Assembly (NCBI GenBank): GCA_022592445.1
Contig: JABYQR010000038.1
Coordinates: forward strand, 144,420-208,419
Origin: Cytidiella melzeri
Taxonomy: Eukaryota > Basidiomycota > Agaricomycetes > Polyporales > Irpicaceae
Reading direction: 5' to 3'
Length of the DNA stretch: 64,000 bases
Made by a program: the position numbers and the translations under genes. Shown piece after piece: positions 34,609 through 47,524 of the stretch (positions are counted from its first letter, which is position 1; each line of letters opens with the position of its first letter). The notes under the pieces are model-generated. The model was not told where the DNA came from and did no database searches. It saw only the letters and a program-made list of their open reading frames with translations.

Positions 34609-37207
34609 CTAGTAAGCTTGCATAGCGTGGTCGTGCGACGAGAAATCGTAGGCTGTGCCCCACTCGTGCGGGACCATAGGTGGATGTGGAGATCCTTGCG
34701 GGACCTTCGGCGAGTCCTCAGCCGCAGGCATCACCGGAGGGTGCATGTAGGTGTTGAAGAGAGCGTCCGTCTCATCCGTGTGCATGTTGTGCAGATAATC
34801 CATGGGTGACTCGTCAGGGGGAAGCATAGGGGGATGGATGAAGTGAGGCGAGTTATCTGGCGGCATCATCGGCGGGTGCCAAAACGACGTATTTGTGGGC
34901 CCCCGGAACAGCCCGTACGATGAGTATGAGAACGGAAACTCGAGCGACGACCGTTGCGAGCTCGACGAGGAGAAAGATGAATCCGTGTACGAGCTGTAAG
35001 ATGTCGTTGACGAGGGCGGCTCAGACGTTGACGCGCTACTCATGCGTCGACGCTTCGGGCTTCGCGACTCCGACCCATCATCCCCGGGGTAGGTTAGTGC
35101 GTTGCTCAGGTAGTCGGGGTGGTACGGCCCAGGGAACGTGGGATTATAGTTGAAATGCATGTAGTTGTTGTCACTGTGTTGTTGTACTTGCCCGAGAGCA
35201 CTCATCAGCTCGGATTGCGTGGGGGCGTACGAGTCTTCCGAAGTCGACGAGTCGGGGGCGAGCGTCGGCGTACCGTTCTCGGGGGATGCACGGCGGCTAG
35301 CTCCTGGGCTTGCAGAAGGCGTTTCGGACGAAGTGCCGCCTGCCCGTCGAGCGTCATGTCGGGCCCTCTTGCGGATGACGTCTGATTTCATCGAAATAGG
35401 TCGTGCAGATCCATGCAACTTGTAGCTGCAGCGAAATGGTTAGCGGCGCACATAAGCCATGACGTCGACGGGTGACTTACTAAAGCCCACAGGCGTTGCA
35501 GACCGTCTTGCCCTCGTCATCCTTGCGCCAGAGAGGCGTCGCTGTCGTGTGGCAGTTGTAGCACTGGGCCACTACTTCCTGAGACTCCTGGCGTGGCGCT
35601 GTCTGGGCACGACCCTCGCCGTGGCTGTTCCGCATGCTCTTCGGACGAGGTCGCTTGTGCTGCGGGACAATCAGCACCGCACCAGACCGCACTCGCTGAG
35701 ACTCGACTTACCAGCTTGCAGTAGAGACCACACGCATTGCAGTTCAACTCATCGTTGAGCCCTCGACGCCACAAGGGCGTGTGCGTAGCGCCGCAGTTCG
35801 AGCACTCGGCCTTCACGCCACCCGGAGCTGAGTTGTTCGTCGTAGACTGCTGACCGCTCACAGGCGTTGCGCTGGGACCCGAAGAGCGCGTGCTTGCACT
35901 TTGAGTCCGGAGATGGAGGGACGGACGCTTACCAGACGTTGGCGTCGCGCTGGGGGCGGGGTTCGGCCCAAGGCGGGAGGGAGTGATAGTTCGCGGGACG
36001 ACGTCTTCAACCTGAGAAATGTGCGTGTGGTTGCGAAGGGCGGAAGTAGAATTTAACATGTTGTCGTCGGTGTTTGGCTTCATCTCGACATCATCGGACT
36101 GGTTGAAGTCCTCGGCAGAGTGAGGATCGTTGTGGTTGAAAGCGTTTGCGGACCAGCCGCTGGGGCTATCTGCGTTGAGCAGTTCTTCAAGAGGCAATTC
36201 GATGGTAGGGCGAGGAATGGCAAAGCCATCGTTCGCGTTGGCGTTAGCGCCTTCGCCGTAGGTCATGACGTTCGTAGTGGTGGGTGTTGGAAACAGGAGG
36301 GCTGATGGACCGAAGTCATTAGAGAAAAGGGTAGGAAAACGGAGCGCGGCTGTTGCGTAAGAGTCGTCAGCGGATGTCGTGGAGTGTGCGTCGGAATTGG
36401 AGGAGGACTGCTTGCGGCCTCGTGCAGTAAGTGGCTGCTCAGCGTCGGCGGCTGTTGCAGACGAGCGAGTAACAGGCCTCCCCCGCTTGCCGTTGCTGTC
36501 CTTGAACTCAATCGAGGGCTTCAAGTCGGGCTTCTGACATGGCACAGATGTGGCGGGAATCGAGGGCTGGTCGATGCTGAAGGTGAACTGCATACGGTTC
36601 AACCTGCCATCTCGGTGAGCTTCACGCTCGCGTTCCTTTTCGAGGGCCCGCTGCTGGATGATGTCCGTGGAATGGTTGTGCCTAAAGCCTGGGGCCTGCA
36701 GTTCTTCGATGCTCCTGCAGAGGAATGGAATGTCAGTTCACTGCAAGGACGAAAAAATGATTCGGAAAGGCGGCAGTTGCCGGGTGAAGAGTGGCGAGAA
36801 CATCGTTTTTCGTCGAACCGACTCACCTTCCTTTCTCTTTATCTAACTTGTCGCTCATAGTCTTGGAGAGCTTACGAAACTCTCGCTTCGACTTGGCGTT
36901 GTCGGTGTCGACCATGAGATTCTGCAGGTGCCATAGGCGCCAACTTAGGTTCTCGAGCCTCTGGCCCTGTTCGAGGAAGCCGGCGACCTTTGTGCATACC
37001 TGTACGAACGACAAGTGAGTATGCAACACGTTTGGGACTGGATGCCACACACCTTCCAGGTCTTCGTTAGTGAATCAACATCGCTCAAGTTGCTGAAGGG
37101 GACGAAGGACTTGTTCCCCTACACATTATTAGGTCATGAGTCAAGTACAAGAGACGGCTTGGAGCAAGAGCACCGACTTTGAACTTGAGGTTAAGGATGG
37201 AGGGCAT
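34609..37207 (-). CDS. GATA transcription factor, DUF1752-like N-terminus plus two zinc fingers
   Basis: A nuclear DNA-binding regulator. A short first exon ([13 protein letters not shown] 37207) joins to [20 protein letters not shown]. Then follows [19 protein letters not shown], the N-terminal region shared with AreA/Nit2/Gaf1-type nitrogen regulators (DUF1752). A long Ser/Thr/Pro-rich middle leads to two C-x2-C-x17-C-x2-C fingers, [15 protein letters not shown] and [18 protein letters not shown], only 38 residues apart. The second is followed by the basic tail [19 protein letters not shown]. The Cys-rich linker of SREA/Urbs1-type iron regulators is absent, so that role is unlikely. The C-terminus has repeated PPM[ML]PP motifs. 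The stop is at 34609. The first exon is the least certain part because its donor (GTCGGT) is weak. Confidence 0.85.
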
Positions 37208-40200
37208 TTACTGGAAGGCGTTGCGAGGCGAAAAAGACGAGCAGCACAAGGTCGTGAAAGGAGAGAGTTAAGTATCGCCTTATACTTGGCGCCCGACAGT
37301 AACCAGACACATTAGGAAGTTTTTTGAGATCCGTCGGATAATATTCCAGATTTTCCCGCAGGTATGTTAGAAATAGATGCATTGCAGTATTCAACCACTA
37401 CGCATAGCAGGCAACACACGCACAGAAAACAGGGATCCCACCTGACCGTCTGTCGCAGCTACGAACTTTGCATCGAACAACCATTAGCTCGACAACCGCG
37501 TCTGGAAGTATGATTCATACCAGGTCTATCAAGAGTTCCAGGGGGTGGGGTAGCCTTGCGGCAGCTACGCAGCAAACGCTGAGACTGCCGTCGATTGTTC
37601 GGGGGTAAGGTGCACTTGGACCATCATCTTCGTTCCTATTAGAACAAAACGCTGCGGCTGCCCGACTCACTTTGAATGCCTAGCCTGTAACATTCCTCCT
37701 CCGCCTCTCCTTTGCTCGCCGCGAATTCGCCCTATCTTCCCTCCTCTCTCAAGGTCCGATCCGAAACACCCGTCGTCGTTGATCATCCTCAGTCTCCTTC
37801 GTCCACTCTGCGGTCCGTTCGCCCATGAAGCGCCTTGTGCCTAACAAACCTACCACATAACACACACGAACCAACACTTGGTAGCATGCAACTAGCATCC
37901 TATATCACGACGACAAGGTAAGTATGCCCCAGAGGGAACTGCCGAATTCCATCCGGGCGTCCTAGTAAAGAGCTATACCCATTTGAGACTGATGATAGAA
38001 GTTCTTAGCTTCGCAGAATGACAGGTATACCTCGCAATATACTCATTTTGTCGCCGAACTCTGCCGCCAGTCAGATGTGCTGGAAGGTGAAACAAAGATG
38101 CGGCTTCGGCATATGAGCTCCCTAGCGAAATGAAAGATGGTGCGTCAGTCGTTATATTCAGAGCACTGTGGAGCGTGGCAGCCTTCCGAAGATACGCACA
38201 ATAATTCTACTCACTCGTCGTTTCAAGGCCAGCAGTACCATCAGAGCCTCGAAGCATCGACATTCCACGTCACAGAGTGAGAACGTACAATGATTGATGC
38301 CTTCGTAACCGGATACCACGAAATGTCTTGCAAAAACGCTCGCCAATTTGATGCACTGCAATTCCTGTTTGCTCGACACTGCTCCGCAGCCCCGCAACAG
38401 GTGGGCGGACGCGCTTGACTAGCCTAATTCTAGTGGCCATCAAAGCCGAAATCCCCCCTGCCCTGCTCCTACGCTCGCACATCGCGAAAGACCTGCAATG
38501 ACTGATGGATGTTGTCACGAGACCGCGAGAAACGATGGCGAATCCCATGCCTCAAGGCAGCATCAATTCTCTACCTGCAGTCGCACAACGAGGATACTGC
38601 AGCGTTCGACTGATCGAAAAGCAGGGAGGAGATCGTACGTCCACCATCTTCGGGATTTCGCGCGGCTGTCTGCGAAGAGTCTCACTATAATCTCGGAGGC
38701 CCTGTGGGATAACAGAACTCAGCGAGAGATGTCTCGGAGCAGAGCAGAGATAAGATGGTTAGTAGATCCTCTCAAGCAGAAACACTTACCTTATTATTTG
38801 ATTCTCGGATGACCGTATAGCGTACACTACGGCCAAAGTGGCGCACTGCTCGACCACCAACTGCATCAACAAATGGTGACTGTTGGTAGCAGCGAGTGAT
38901 TGGACTGACCTGTGTGACTCTCAGAAGTAAGTCACCACGAGCTCATGAATGCACATGCATCGCAGTTGCATCATGGCCAACGCTGAATGTCAAACTGTCA
39001 ATTGGCTACTGGACGTGGATCAGAAGTAGGGCTTCAGATCACTTCCGAGGGTTCAGCAGCGACACGACAGGCTGAGTAACACGAGAGCCGTAGAAGACAG
39101 AAACGCACCGGTTCGATGGCTCAACGTCTGCCTCGTTGCAGACGGGGCACACCTCTCACTTCATGTTCCCTCAGCGTGAGGATGGTAGTGAGATCGGATA
39201 GGCAACGTAGCTGTTATCGATGGCTTGGAACGAGACTAGCCAAGTATTCGCGGTCACGTGAACGGTGGAATGCTGGCCACAAAAGGTTGGGTGAGACAGG
39301 TCAGGGAAATGAAATCCGTATGTGCGCTCGGCCGAGAATGAGTCGTGGGAGCAATGAGGCAAGGGCGCAGAAGCTAAGTATACATGAGCATGACAGAGGA
39401 GTCAAAGCGCCTTCTAGCGGTGGCTGAATGTCGACCGCATCCAAAGATTGACGAGAATACGCGTGCCTGCAGCGCGGCTGGACGGTCGTTGTTTCCGATG
39501 AATACGCCTGTTTGAGGCCACGGCATGAGTTCCGTTGTTCCATGCTGAGCCAGCGAGGCGACGCGTAGAGGGCGGGTAACACGCTGCAGATCCAGTTCAG
39601 AGCATAGTCACAAGACAGCATCCCAAATCAGCCACGGATGCAGATAGTGAGAGAGAGCGTTTGCAGAAACTCGGAATGTTTGATTGGTGCACAGACCAGA
39701 ATGACAGGTACAAGAGGAGTAAAGGATGAGACACGCCTAGTTAGCGCAGGGGAGGCTTTTCCCAAGGCAGCCGTCACAGGCTCTCCATGCTATTGTATGC
39801 GCCAAGTTGTCGGATGGTGTAAAGTAAGGCGGCTATCGAGAGGTCCAAGGTTGGACGCTGTAATACGGACGCCAAATCAGCGCAGTGCAGCATATAAAGG
39901 CAGGTCACCAGGTAGCAGTGCAGATAGTGGGTGTCAGCACCCACTACAGATTCTGATCAACAAGGGCTATGAGCCGCGCGCCAGCCACAGAGGACGTCCG
40001 ATGTTCCTGGGGATAATATCACTTTTGAAGAACGTAGAGGAAGAGATGAGTAGCATGTGAGTGGCCTAGAAAAGTAGAATCATCTTGTAGTGCGTCCAGA
40101 GCCCAGCAGGCTTTGAAGATACGCTGAAGTCATTGCCAGCCTTAAAAGCCAGGTATATGCTGATAACACAAACACTGTAAGAACGGTGCGGAAGACATGA

Positions 40201-42516
40201 CAAGCAGAATAACTGGAGACGCACCTCATTCATACGCAGTCGTGATTTGTAGACATGGAATGCACATGGCTCACATAGTGGCGGGATCTTCGCCTTCGGG
40301 ACGCCCTGCAGGCCTGCATCTACCACCATCTTCCACTGTCTCTCGTTGTAAGGTTTCAAGATTTGACGCATAGAGTTTGGGAGTGTGCAATCGTAAAACA
40401 TGCAATGGACAACGTTCAAGTCGAGTCGAAGAGAACGCCAGCGCAACACGCGAAACCTGCGCGTCATGCGCATGTCAGTCACGTGACTTGAAGTTGAATT
40501 CCCATTTTGGTAGGAGTCGTGGTTTGAAACGTTCAAGCGTGGCCAGCTCAGTCACGGTCCGAGTCTCAACTTAACTCTGGCTTCCTATACACGGAGGAAA
40601 TTCGTGCGGAATGCTAATCCCAGCTACGAATGTGAAATACAGATAATCTCTGTGTGAGATGTGTATCCGACAATGCTATGCAACAATTTGATCAACCGTG
40701 ACGCTGCGCATTTGTCTAATCATCATCGCGATTTTGTAGGCTGTTTCTCCCTCTTGTAGCTCGACATCATAAAAGGCTGATTTATTGGAACAGATGATTG
40801 ACGTCCACTAGGAGGCTGTTCATGCAGGTGATTTGCAAGGCTGTATCTATTCATTGAGTCTTTTTCAAAGCCAGCTCCTTGCTCAAGAAGACTCCAACGC
40901 CTTGCGGCAAGCTCTATCGCGGTGGCACAGGTGGAGCAAATAGCGAGCGACGCCAAGTCCACTCACAAATTCACTCAACTCAACGGTAGAATGTCGCAAC
41001 TGCTCTTCAATCGCACAATGACCATAAAGCTTCCGCTGGAACGCGCTCCGACAGCCGAGTGGGTCTCAATGCTCGTCTGTGCGGCTTGCGAGAACGTGCT
41101 GACGTTCGCCGACAAAACAGGCATACGATCTCACCTCAATTTGGCGAGGATTATCCTGGTGACAGGCTAGCGGCGTTCGACCCGCTCAAGCTCAAGGTTC
41201 AGTTGTCCCAAAGTTGATATACCTGCATTCATACTCATGTTGGCTCAGACCTCAGTGATAATGCTGCGCCTCGTGATCCTCAGTTTCTACCCCAGAAACA
41301 TGCATATGCTCACAAGTGACCATCCCCGCCACTCGGCGGCGCGCTCTGCATCCTGGAGGAACTATTCAGGGCACAACCTTCTTTTTTGTCGTTGATCTAT
41401 ATCGAGAGATGCGGGAAATGAATGGGTGCACGGAGGACGGGTGATGGAAGAAAATTCCATTTGCAAGTCGGAGTGACGTAGGAACATTAAACCCCTGCGC
41501 ATGCTCAGTGCGAAGACGCCCCTAGTAGGCAATAAAATACACACAACACGTGTGAGTCTAGTCCTCTGTATGAACTTATTCTTACAGAACGTCTACGTCT
41601 CACAGCTCATTACTGTCTAGACTCTGCGGCCAGAGGTCAGATCGTTCGTGTCAGTAGCAGCTGACAGTCCAAAGACCTTACATGTATTGACCTTTGAACG
41701 CCAGTGAGCTCTTCATTCGCATTCAAACCTACAGCTCGGTACATTGCAGCTATACCGGGCTTAGAACTGACACTGATGGTGGCTTCCGTTCATCACGAAT
41801 ATGTCCTGGGCATACTTCAGTGCCCTTCCCATAGCTACCGTATCCGTGCTTGGGCATATCGGAATCACAGCCTCTCAAGGCAATGCCGCTTTGTTCCTCT
41901 CTGCACCCCTCTCAAGCAGCGCCTACCAGTACAGTACAGCCTCGAGCTGTGTCCACTGCCAAGTGGGCTTCTTCCATGGCAACTTATTGGATCTCCCTGG
42001 TGAACTTTTGATGCAAACACCGATGTCTCGATTGCGAACAGGTGGCTGCTATCAGGCAGGTCGGATAACCACCTCCTCAGAGACTGGTGAGGATCGCGGA
42101 ATTAACATTCCTGGGATATCACTGTGTTCAAATTTGCGCAGCATCCGTCTCTTCTCAAAGCCGTAGGATCACCGTGAGGCACAACATCTGACCTTGGAGA
42201 GTATGAAGACGCTGTTAAGCAGCCCCTCTTCTTTCCTTTTCCTGCACACGTCCAACCTTCGCGTGCGCCACTCTGCCTCGAGTACCGAGCAGACGCATTT
42301 CATTCAATTGAGACCTTTCACAGCCACGGTGCACCATGAGGTCTGCCAATCAACAAGCCACCCTTGTAAGCGGCTAACTCGGTGCCCAGCTGAGCCGGTG
42401 AATACGAACTCTCGATATAGTGCTTCTAGCGAGCAACTCCACGCACTGTGTGTGTGTCATGTAGGTCTTGCTTGAGGGTTATGTACACTGTTGGTGTTCC
42501 TTTCCTTCCCTCGTTA
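37208..42516. other. Long gene-poor region
   Basis: About 5.3 kb between the GATA gene and the ABM-type gene. Near 37690-37920 there is a C/T-rich, promoter-like stretch on the + strand, followed by a short open frame ending at a perfect GTAAGT donor. I could not extend it into a gene. An antisense frame near 40240-40420 looks mildly protein-like (CEPCAFHVYKSRL) but has no recognisable relatives. The rest has only short random frames. Confidence 0.4.
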
Positions 42517-43348
42517 TTACCCCTGATATGCCTTGTACGTCGAGAGTTTGACGTAGACCGTCTTTTCTGCCACTACTTTCCTGGCTCGTGTATTCGTGAA
42601 TTCTGCTTCAACAGGTGCATTCTGCAGACCAGACTCTCGGAGGACCTGCAGGCGTGAGAAGCACGTATCAGTGTCAGATGCTCATGCATCTCTCTCACAT
42701 ATGTGTCGACTTACTGGACTCGATTCCCAGCCACAGATGACCGTGAGTTCATCGTTCTCGACGACTTTTCCAGAGCATCTGCCCAACAGGCCAGACGGTG
42801 TGCCCGACTGCAAGGCCGCGAAGGTTTTTGAGAACTCGGCAAGCATATCCTCGCTAGTCACCCCTGGCTCCATCGCGATTAATCGGTCAATTGATGTGAT
42901 GGGTGCATTCAATGCGGGTGCGACTTCAGAGGCTGGTTCGAGAAGAACGTGGTATAACCTGACTGGTCCGGCGACGCAGTCCTCCACAGCTTCTAGCATC
43001 TTGGGGTACACCTCACGGTCGTTCATTAGGGCATAGTGGTGCTCCACTGTCTCCCAAACTCAAAAGAACGTAAGCGTAGTACTATACATCTGACCTGGTG
43101 CATAACGTACCGACAATCATGTAGGCTTGGGTTGGATCTTCCTCGAGGAATCCGTAGTATGCACTGTGTATGAGCTCCCGATGAGCACCACGCAAACGCT
43201 TGCAAACTGGGCATGCTGGAGAAAGCTGTCCTCACCCCAAATTGCCCGGTGCTGACGTGACGAATTGCAGCACGGGCTCGAAGATCGAATGATCATCACG
43301 AAAGACCTCCGATGTTGGCAAGTGAACTACTTCGACTGCAACGAGCAT
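42517..43348 (-). CDS. ABM-type dimeric alpha-beta barrel protein, small
   Basis: A gene assembled across splice sites; no single open frame shows it. Exon 1 starts at ATG 43348 (MLVAVEVVHLPTSEVF, then IFEPVLQFVTSAPGNLG). An intron GTGAGG...ACACAG joins it to AYYGFLEEDPTQAYMIV. A second intron, GTACGT...AGACAG, leads to VEHHYALMNDREVYPKMLEA. Then come ITSIDRLIAMEPGVTSEDML and TVICGWESSP. A third intron (GTAAGT...CTGCAG) leads to a last exon starting VLRESGLQNAP, with TAA at 42519-42517. This two-repeat layout matches fungal antibiotic-biosynthesis-monooxygenase (ABM) domain proteins. A 5' UTR intron (GTGAGT...CTTCTAG) precedes the ATG. The exact substrate or role is unknown. Confidence 0.65.
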
Positions 43349-44922
43349 GGTGACTTGCGCTTGATTCCTAGAAGAGAAACAAGTGGTCGTCAGCCGTCAT
43401 TGTGGGTCCCTACTCAAGTACTCACTGTTGAACGTTGCCTGACTGTGAGATAGCGGCTTAGTTTTCTACCGGTTACCGGTTCGCAGATCTGCAATGCCAC
43501 TGTGATCGTCAACCTTCAATATAGCAGAGTGTAATGGTGTGAGTGTCAACGGTTGAGCAAGTATTCAGAGTGGCCGCTAGACTGTCGTCAATTAAGGAGG
43601 TCTGACTCCATCCGTCCAAGCGGGATCGCGAACAGTATTGTATCACAAGCGCACGCCATAGTTGACACGTTCGCGAACTTGGACGCATAAACTCGAGACA
43701 GCCATTAGTCGTAGGCACAGCCTGACCTTCGACTTATTGGAGGTTTATGTCCTCGTAGTCATTTTCAACTTGAAGCTTTAGAAAACTACGGCGACAACTT
43801 ATGCTAACGCCAATACCTGTGGGTGAGATGCAATTTGAGCAATTTGGCAAGGTCCTCATCCATCTTGGCTCACCTCTAGCTACTTCATGTCATTTTTTAA
43901 AACGTGTACTCTGCGTTTTCGTAGTATGAGATGAGCACCTGTGGAACACGGTGGTAGTCAAGATCAACGCATAGCGCTTAGCCAAGGCCATCCTGTTTGC
44001 ACCGAACAAATAAGGCAGAATATAAAGGAAGCAGGCCAGTGGTACTTTCAAGTTACATTACGACTGGCACGAATACGAAACATTTTTTTCGGGGTTCCGC
44101 TTGGCTCATAATAAATGCGGAGCAATGCCACCAAGGTCAGTCGTTGGACCCATTTCAGACTCGATATGTCTACAGGTGCAGCCCCACCAAGTTGAAACAT
44201 CCCCAGCTCATTCCAGTAGCTTGGCATACTTGTCACCGTGAGTTCTACAAGATTATGCTATCTTGCACTTATCTTCTGAATGGTTTCGTATCTTGTCCTT
44301 AGTATGACCCTGAAGGCAACGTGCTCCGTGGCATCGGCTGAGCGCACAGGTGTCCTGCTTCGATGGTTTGTGCACCATACCATACAGTAACCGTGCTTGT
44401 GTCCACAAACGGCATCACCATCCTGGAATCCCGCACTCAAAGACCTCAATGGCTCCCTGAGGACAGCTTCAACGTGCACTGTCGCATTTCGCGTCACACG
44501 ATAAAGAAGTCAATTGGTCTGTTTCCATCGAATGGCAATGTTGAGAACACGATGAATCCGGAGAGTACCCTCATACTAATACCTCCAATATCTGCGGTAC
44601 TTGGAGCTCTGACTTGATGACATCGACTCGGATGCTGAGACTCACTCCACGGCGAAACGGACCGCCGGCAATGGCGGTTGTCTTCATAGTCATTCATATG
44701 ACCCTTGTCGAACCGTTCCTCCCTCTTTCCTGTACGAGCTTGATTCTTTCTTCCACGGTCACAAGACAAAACAGAGTCTGATGGACGTTGCAGAATGTCG
44801 ACAAAGCCGCAGGTAATCGGATGGCTCGCTCTGCTCTGGAGAATATTTTAAACACGACCATCGAGGTCTAGCTTCGAATATCCCCCAGAGCACCGTGACT
44901 ATCTCTCAGCATTGCGCACACC
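43349..44922. other. Intergenic region between ABM-type gene and sugar transporter
   Basis: About 1.57 kb between divergent genes. It contains the leader intron of the ABM-type gene near its left end and the transporter promoter at its right end. Nothing else is recognised. Confidence 0.4.
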
Positions 44923-47295
44923 ATGGCACCTCTGTGCGGGAGACGACTGTACTATACTATCAACTTCGTCGCTGGGCTAGCTATCTTCTTGTGAGTCCTT
45001 CTACCCAATATCAGCCTTGGGAGATTCACTCGTTTCTACCCAGCTTTGGGTATGACCAAGGTGTCATGGGAGGTGTGAACACATCACCCGACTACGTGCG
45101 CACGATGAAGCTGGGATTTTCAACGTCAGTACATCCCTCCTCACTTGCGTTGCTATCGACTTCTCATATTCTGTCATGATATAGATACGAAGGCCCCGAG
45201 GAGGGCTACGTCGTTACGATAACTGAACCTACACGGCAAGGAGGTATTGTCAGCATATACTATTTTGGGACTCTCATAGGATGCCTCATAGGCGGTGTCG
45301 CTGGTGATAAGTTAGTGCAATCTTCTAAGCGTATGGTTGCAATCTTGAACGCTGATCTTGTCAATTCTCAGGATCGGTCGCTTGAAAAGCATGGTACTGG
45401 TGAGGCAAATGATCTCTCACTGTCAGTCCCCCTGGCGGTTATTAAGTGCTCTCCTTTGTAGGGCTGTCTCTGGGTTCTGATCGGCGCGGCATTACAATGT
45501 TCAGCGCAAAATATCGCATGGTTCGTCATTATCACCCAAACTCAACTCTCTTCATATCACTTATATGCACGGCAGGATGTGCTGTGCTCGAGTGATCAAC
45601 GGAATAGGCACTGGCATCCTGAACGCCATCGTCCCCGTCTGGTCCGCCGAAGTGGCCACCCACACCTCGAGAGGCGCCTTTATCGCAAGCGAGTTTACGC
45701 TGAACATCTTTGGAGTCGTCATCGCGTACTGGATGGAGTTTGGCTTGGGCTTCGTAGGCGACGGCACCAGCCAGATACGATGGCGAGTGAGTAGGCAGGC
45801 GTCCAGTTCACACCATGTCCATATACTTAGGAACATCACTATAGTTCCCGATAGCCTTTCAGATCCTCCCCGTGTTCGCGTTCTTAGCGTGCTTGCCGAC
45901 GATGCCAGGTTTGTTTGCTAGAGGTGACTCTGCAGAGTTGATCATTGGTACTAAACTCCTGGGTCAGAGAGTCCTCGGTGGCTTTTGAAAATGGGCAGAA
46001 GAGACGAAGCGAGGGTGATCCTCGGGAGACTACGCTCCGAGGATGGGAACATCGACGCCCCAAGGGTAGTGGCAGAGTATGAAGACATCATCGCCGCCGT
46101 AGCTCTCGAACAACAACACACCAAGCGCAACACCTACATCTCCATGTTCTTTGGTCGACACGACGGCGACCTCCACATCGCCCGTCGTGTCCAGCTGTCC
46201 ATCTGGCTGCAGATTGTCCAAGAGTGAGTTCCGACGATTCAGCTCAAGTCTGTTCTTCGTTACCCACACTTTCACCTCACTTCGTCATTAGGTGGGTAGG
46301 AATCGCCGCCATCACAGTCTACGCTCCGACCATCTTCGCAGAAGCCGGTTACTCTGCACGCAAATCTCAATGGATGAGTGGCCTCAATGACGTAACGCTC
46401 ACTCCTTCCCCTACTCTCTTCTCCTGGCACGCTCACCATTGTTCGTTAGATAACTTACATGCTCAGCACGCTCATGGCCGTCGTCACCATCGACCGCTGG
46501 GGACGCCGCGTCGGATTGTACTGGGGCGCCGTCGGCCAAGGCATCTCCATGATCCTCGCAGGAGCATTCGCACGCCTGCTGAAAGATCACCCTGAAAAAG
46601 CGGCTTCGTACGGCGGTGCGGCCGCGTTTTTCATCTTTGCCTACACGTTCATCTTTGGTGCCACCTGGTTGACGATTCCATGGGTACGTTCTTCACTCTC
46701 ACTCTCACTCTCTCTCTTATCGCACACTGTGTGGTCACGGTACAAAGGATCGACGGTTGATCGCTCATTTTTGTATATTTTTGGGTGATAGGTGTATCCC
46801 ACCGAGACTTTCCCGCTAGAAGTTCGTGCCAAAGGGAACGCGTTTGGAGTCTTTGGGTGGTCCATCGGAAACGGGTACGTCAAGTCTTCTCAGAAAAACA
46901 AAAGATCATCGTTCTCTACTCTTCCTGTGTTCCGCAGCCGCGCTCATCGCCTCTCTCTTTCTGTGGTATGTATCTGACACAGATGGCTCACCCTCCTCAA
47001 CCCCGTGATGTTCTCCCGTATCGGTGAGAACACGCTGCACGTGTTTGGCGTGATCAACTTTCTGTCTATACCGATGGTGTGGGCGCTGTACCCTGAGACC
47101 GCGAACCGGACGCTGGAAGAGATGGATCTGCTCTTTGCGAGCGAGAGTCCGTGGGTATGGGAGGAGGAAAAACACTTTGCGAGGTTGAAAGCGGAGAGAC
47201 CAGAGTTTGAGCACGTTCGTGCAAAGTCTGCTGCTATTGTCGGGACGGAGGAGGCAGATGTCCAGGAAAAGGTGGAGAGCGAAAAGACAGGCTGA
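44923..47295 (+). CDS. MFS sugar transporter (sugar porter family)
   Basis: A plasma-membrane sugar/H+ symporter-type protein with twelve predicted membrane segments. The start at 44923 gives MAPLCGRRLYYTINFVAG, and the first intron joins to FGYDQGVMGGVN, the conserved first segment. Sugar porter signatures follow: DKIGRLKSM (loop 2-3), RVINGIGTGILNAIVPVW, ESPRWLLKMGRRDEAR (formed by a splice within the Glu codon), DRWGRRVGLYWG (loop 8-9) and YPETANRTLEEMD after segment 12. A hydrophilic tail ends EKVESEKTG, TGA 47293-47295. There are about ten introns. The gene looks intact. The sugar transported cannot be inferred. It converges on the PPTase-like gene 229 bp away. Confidence 0.9.
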
Positions 47296-47524
47296 TGTTT
47301 TGCTGAACTTGGCGGTTCACCCAGACAAACGCTAAGTTTTGGTATAAATCAATTGGATAAGCTACACATATGACGTTTGAACACACATTACTGGAAAGGA
47401 GTTAGAAATAACGAGAGGAATCGATAAAGAGGTATACAACTTGTAAGCAAGTGGCGAGCGTTTGAGTCGAGTACAAACAACAACAAGAAAGGAAGAGCAT
47501 GCTCATTCAGGCGAGAGAGCGTTT

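Noticed and set aside
38498..38812. A 104-codon + strand frame in the gene desert
   Set aside because: Composition looks random, there are no splice-linked neighbours and no recognisable motif.
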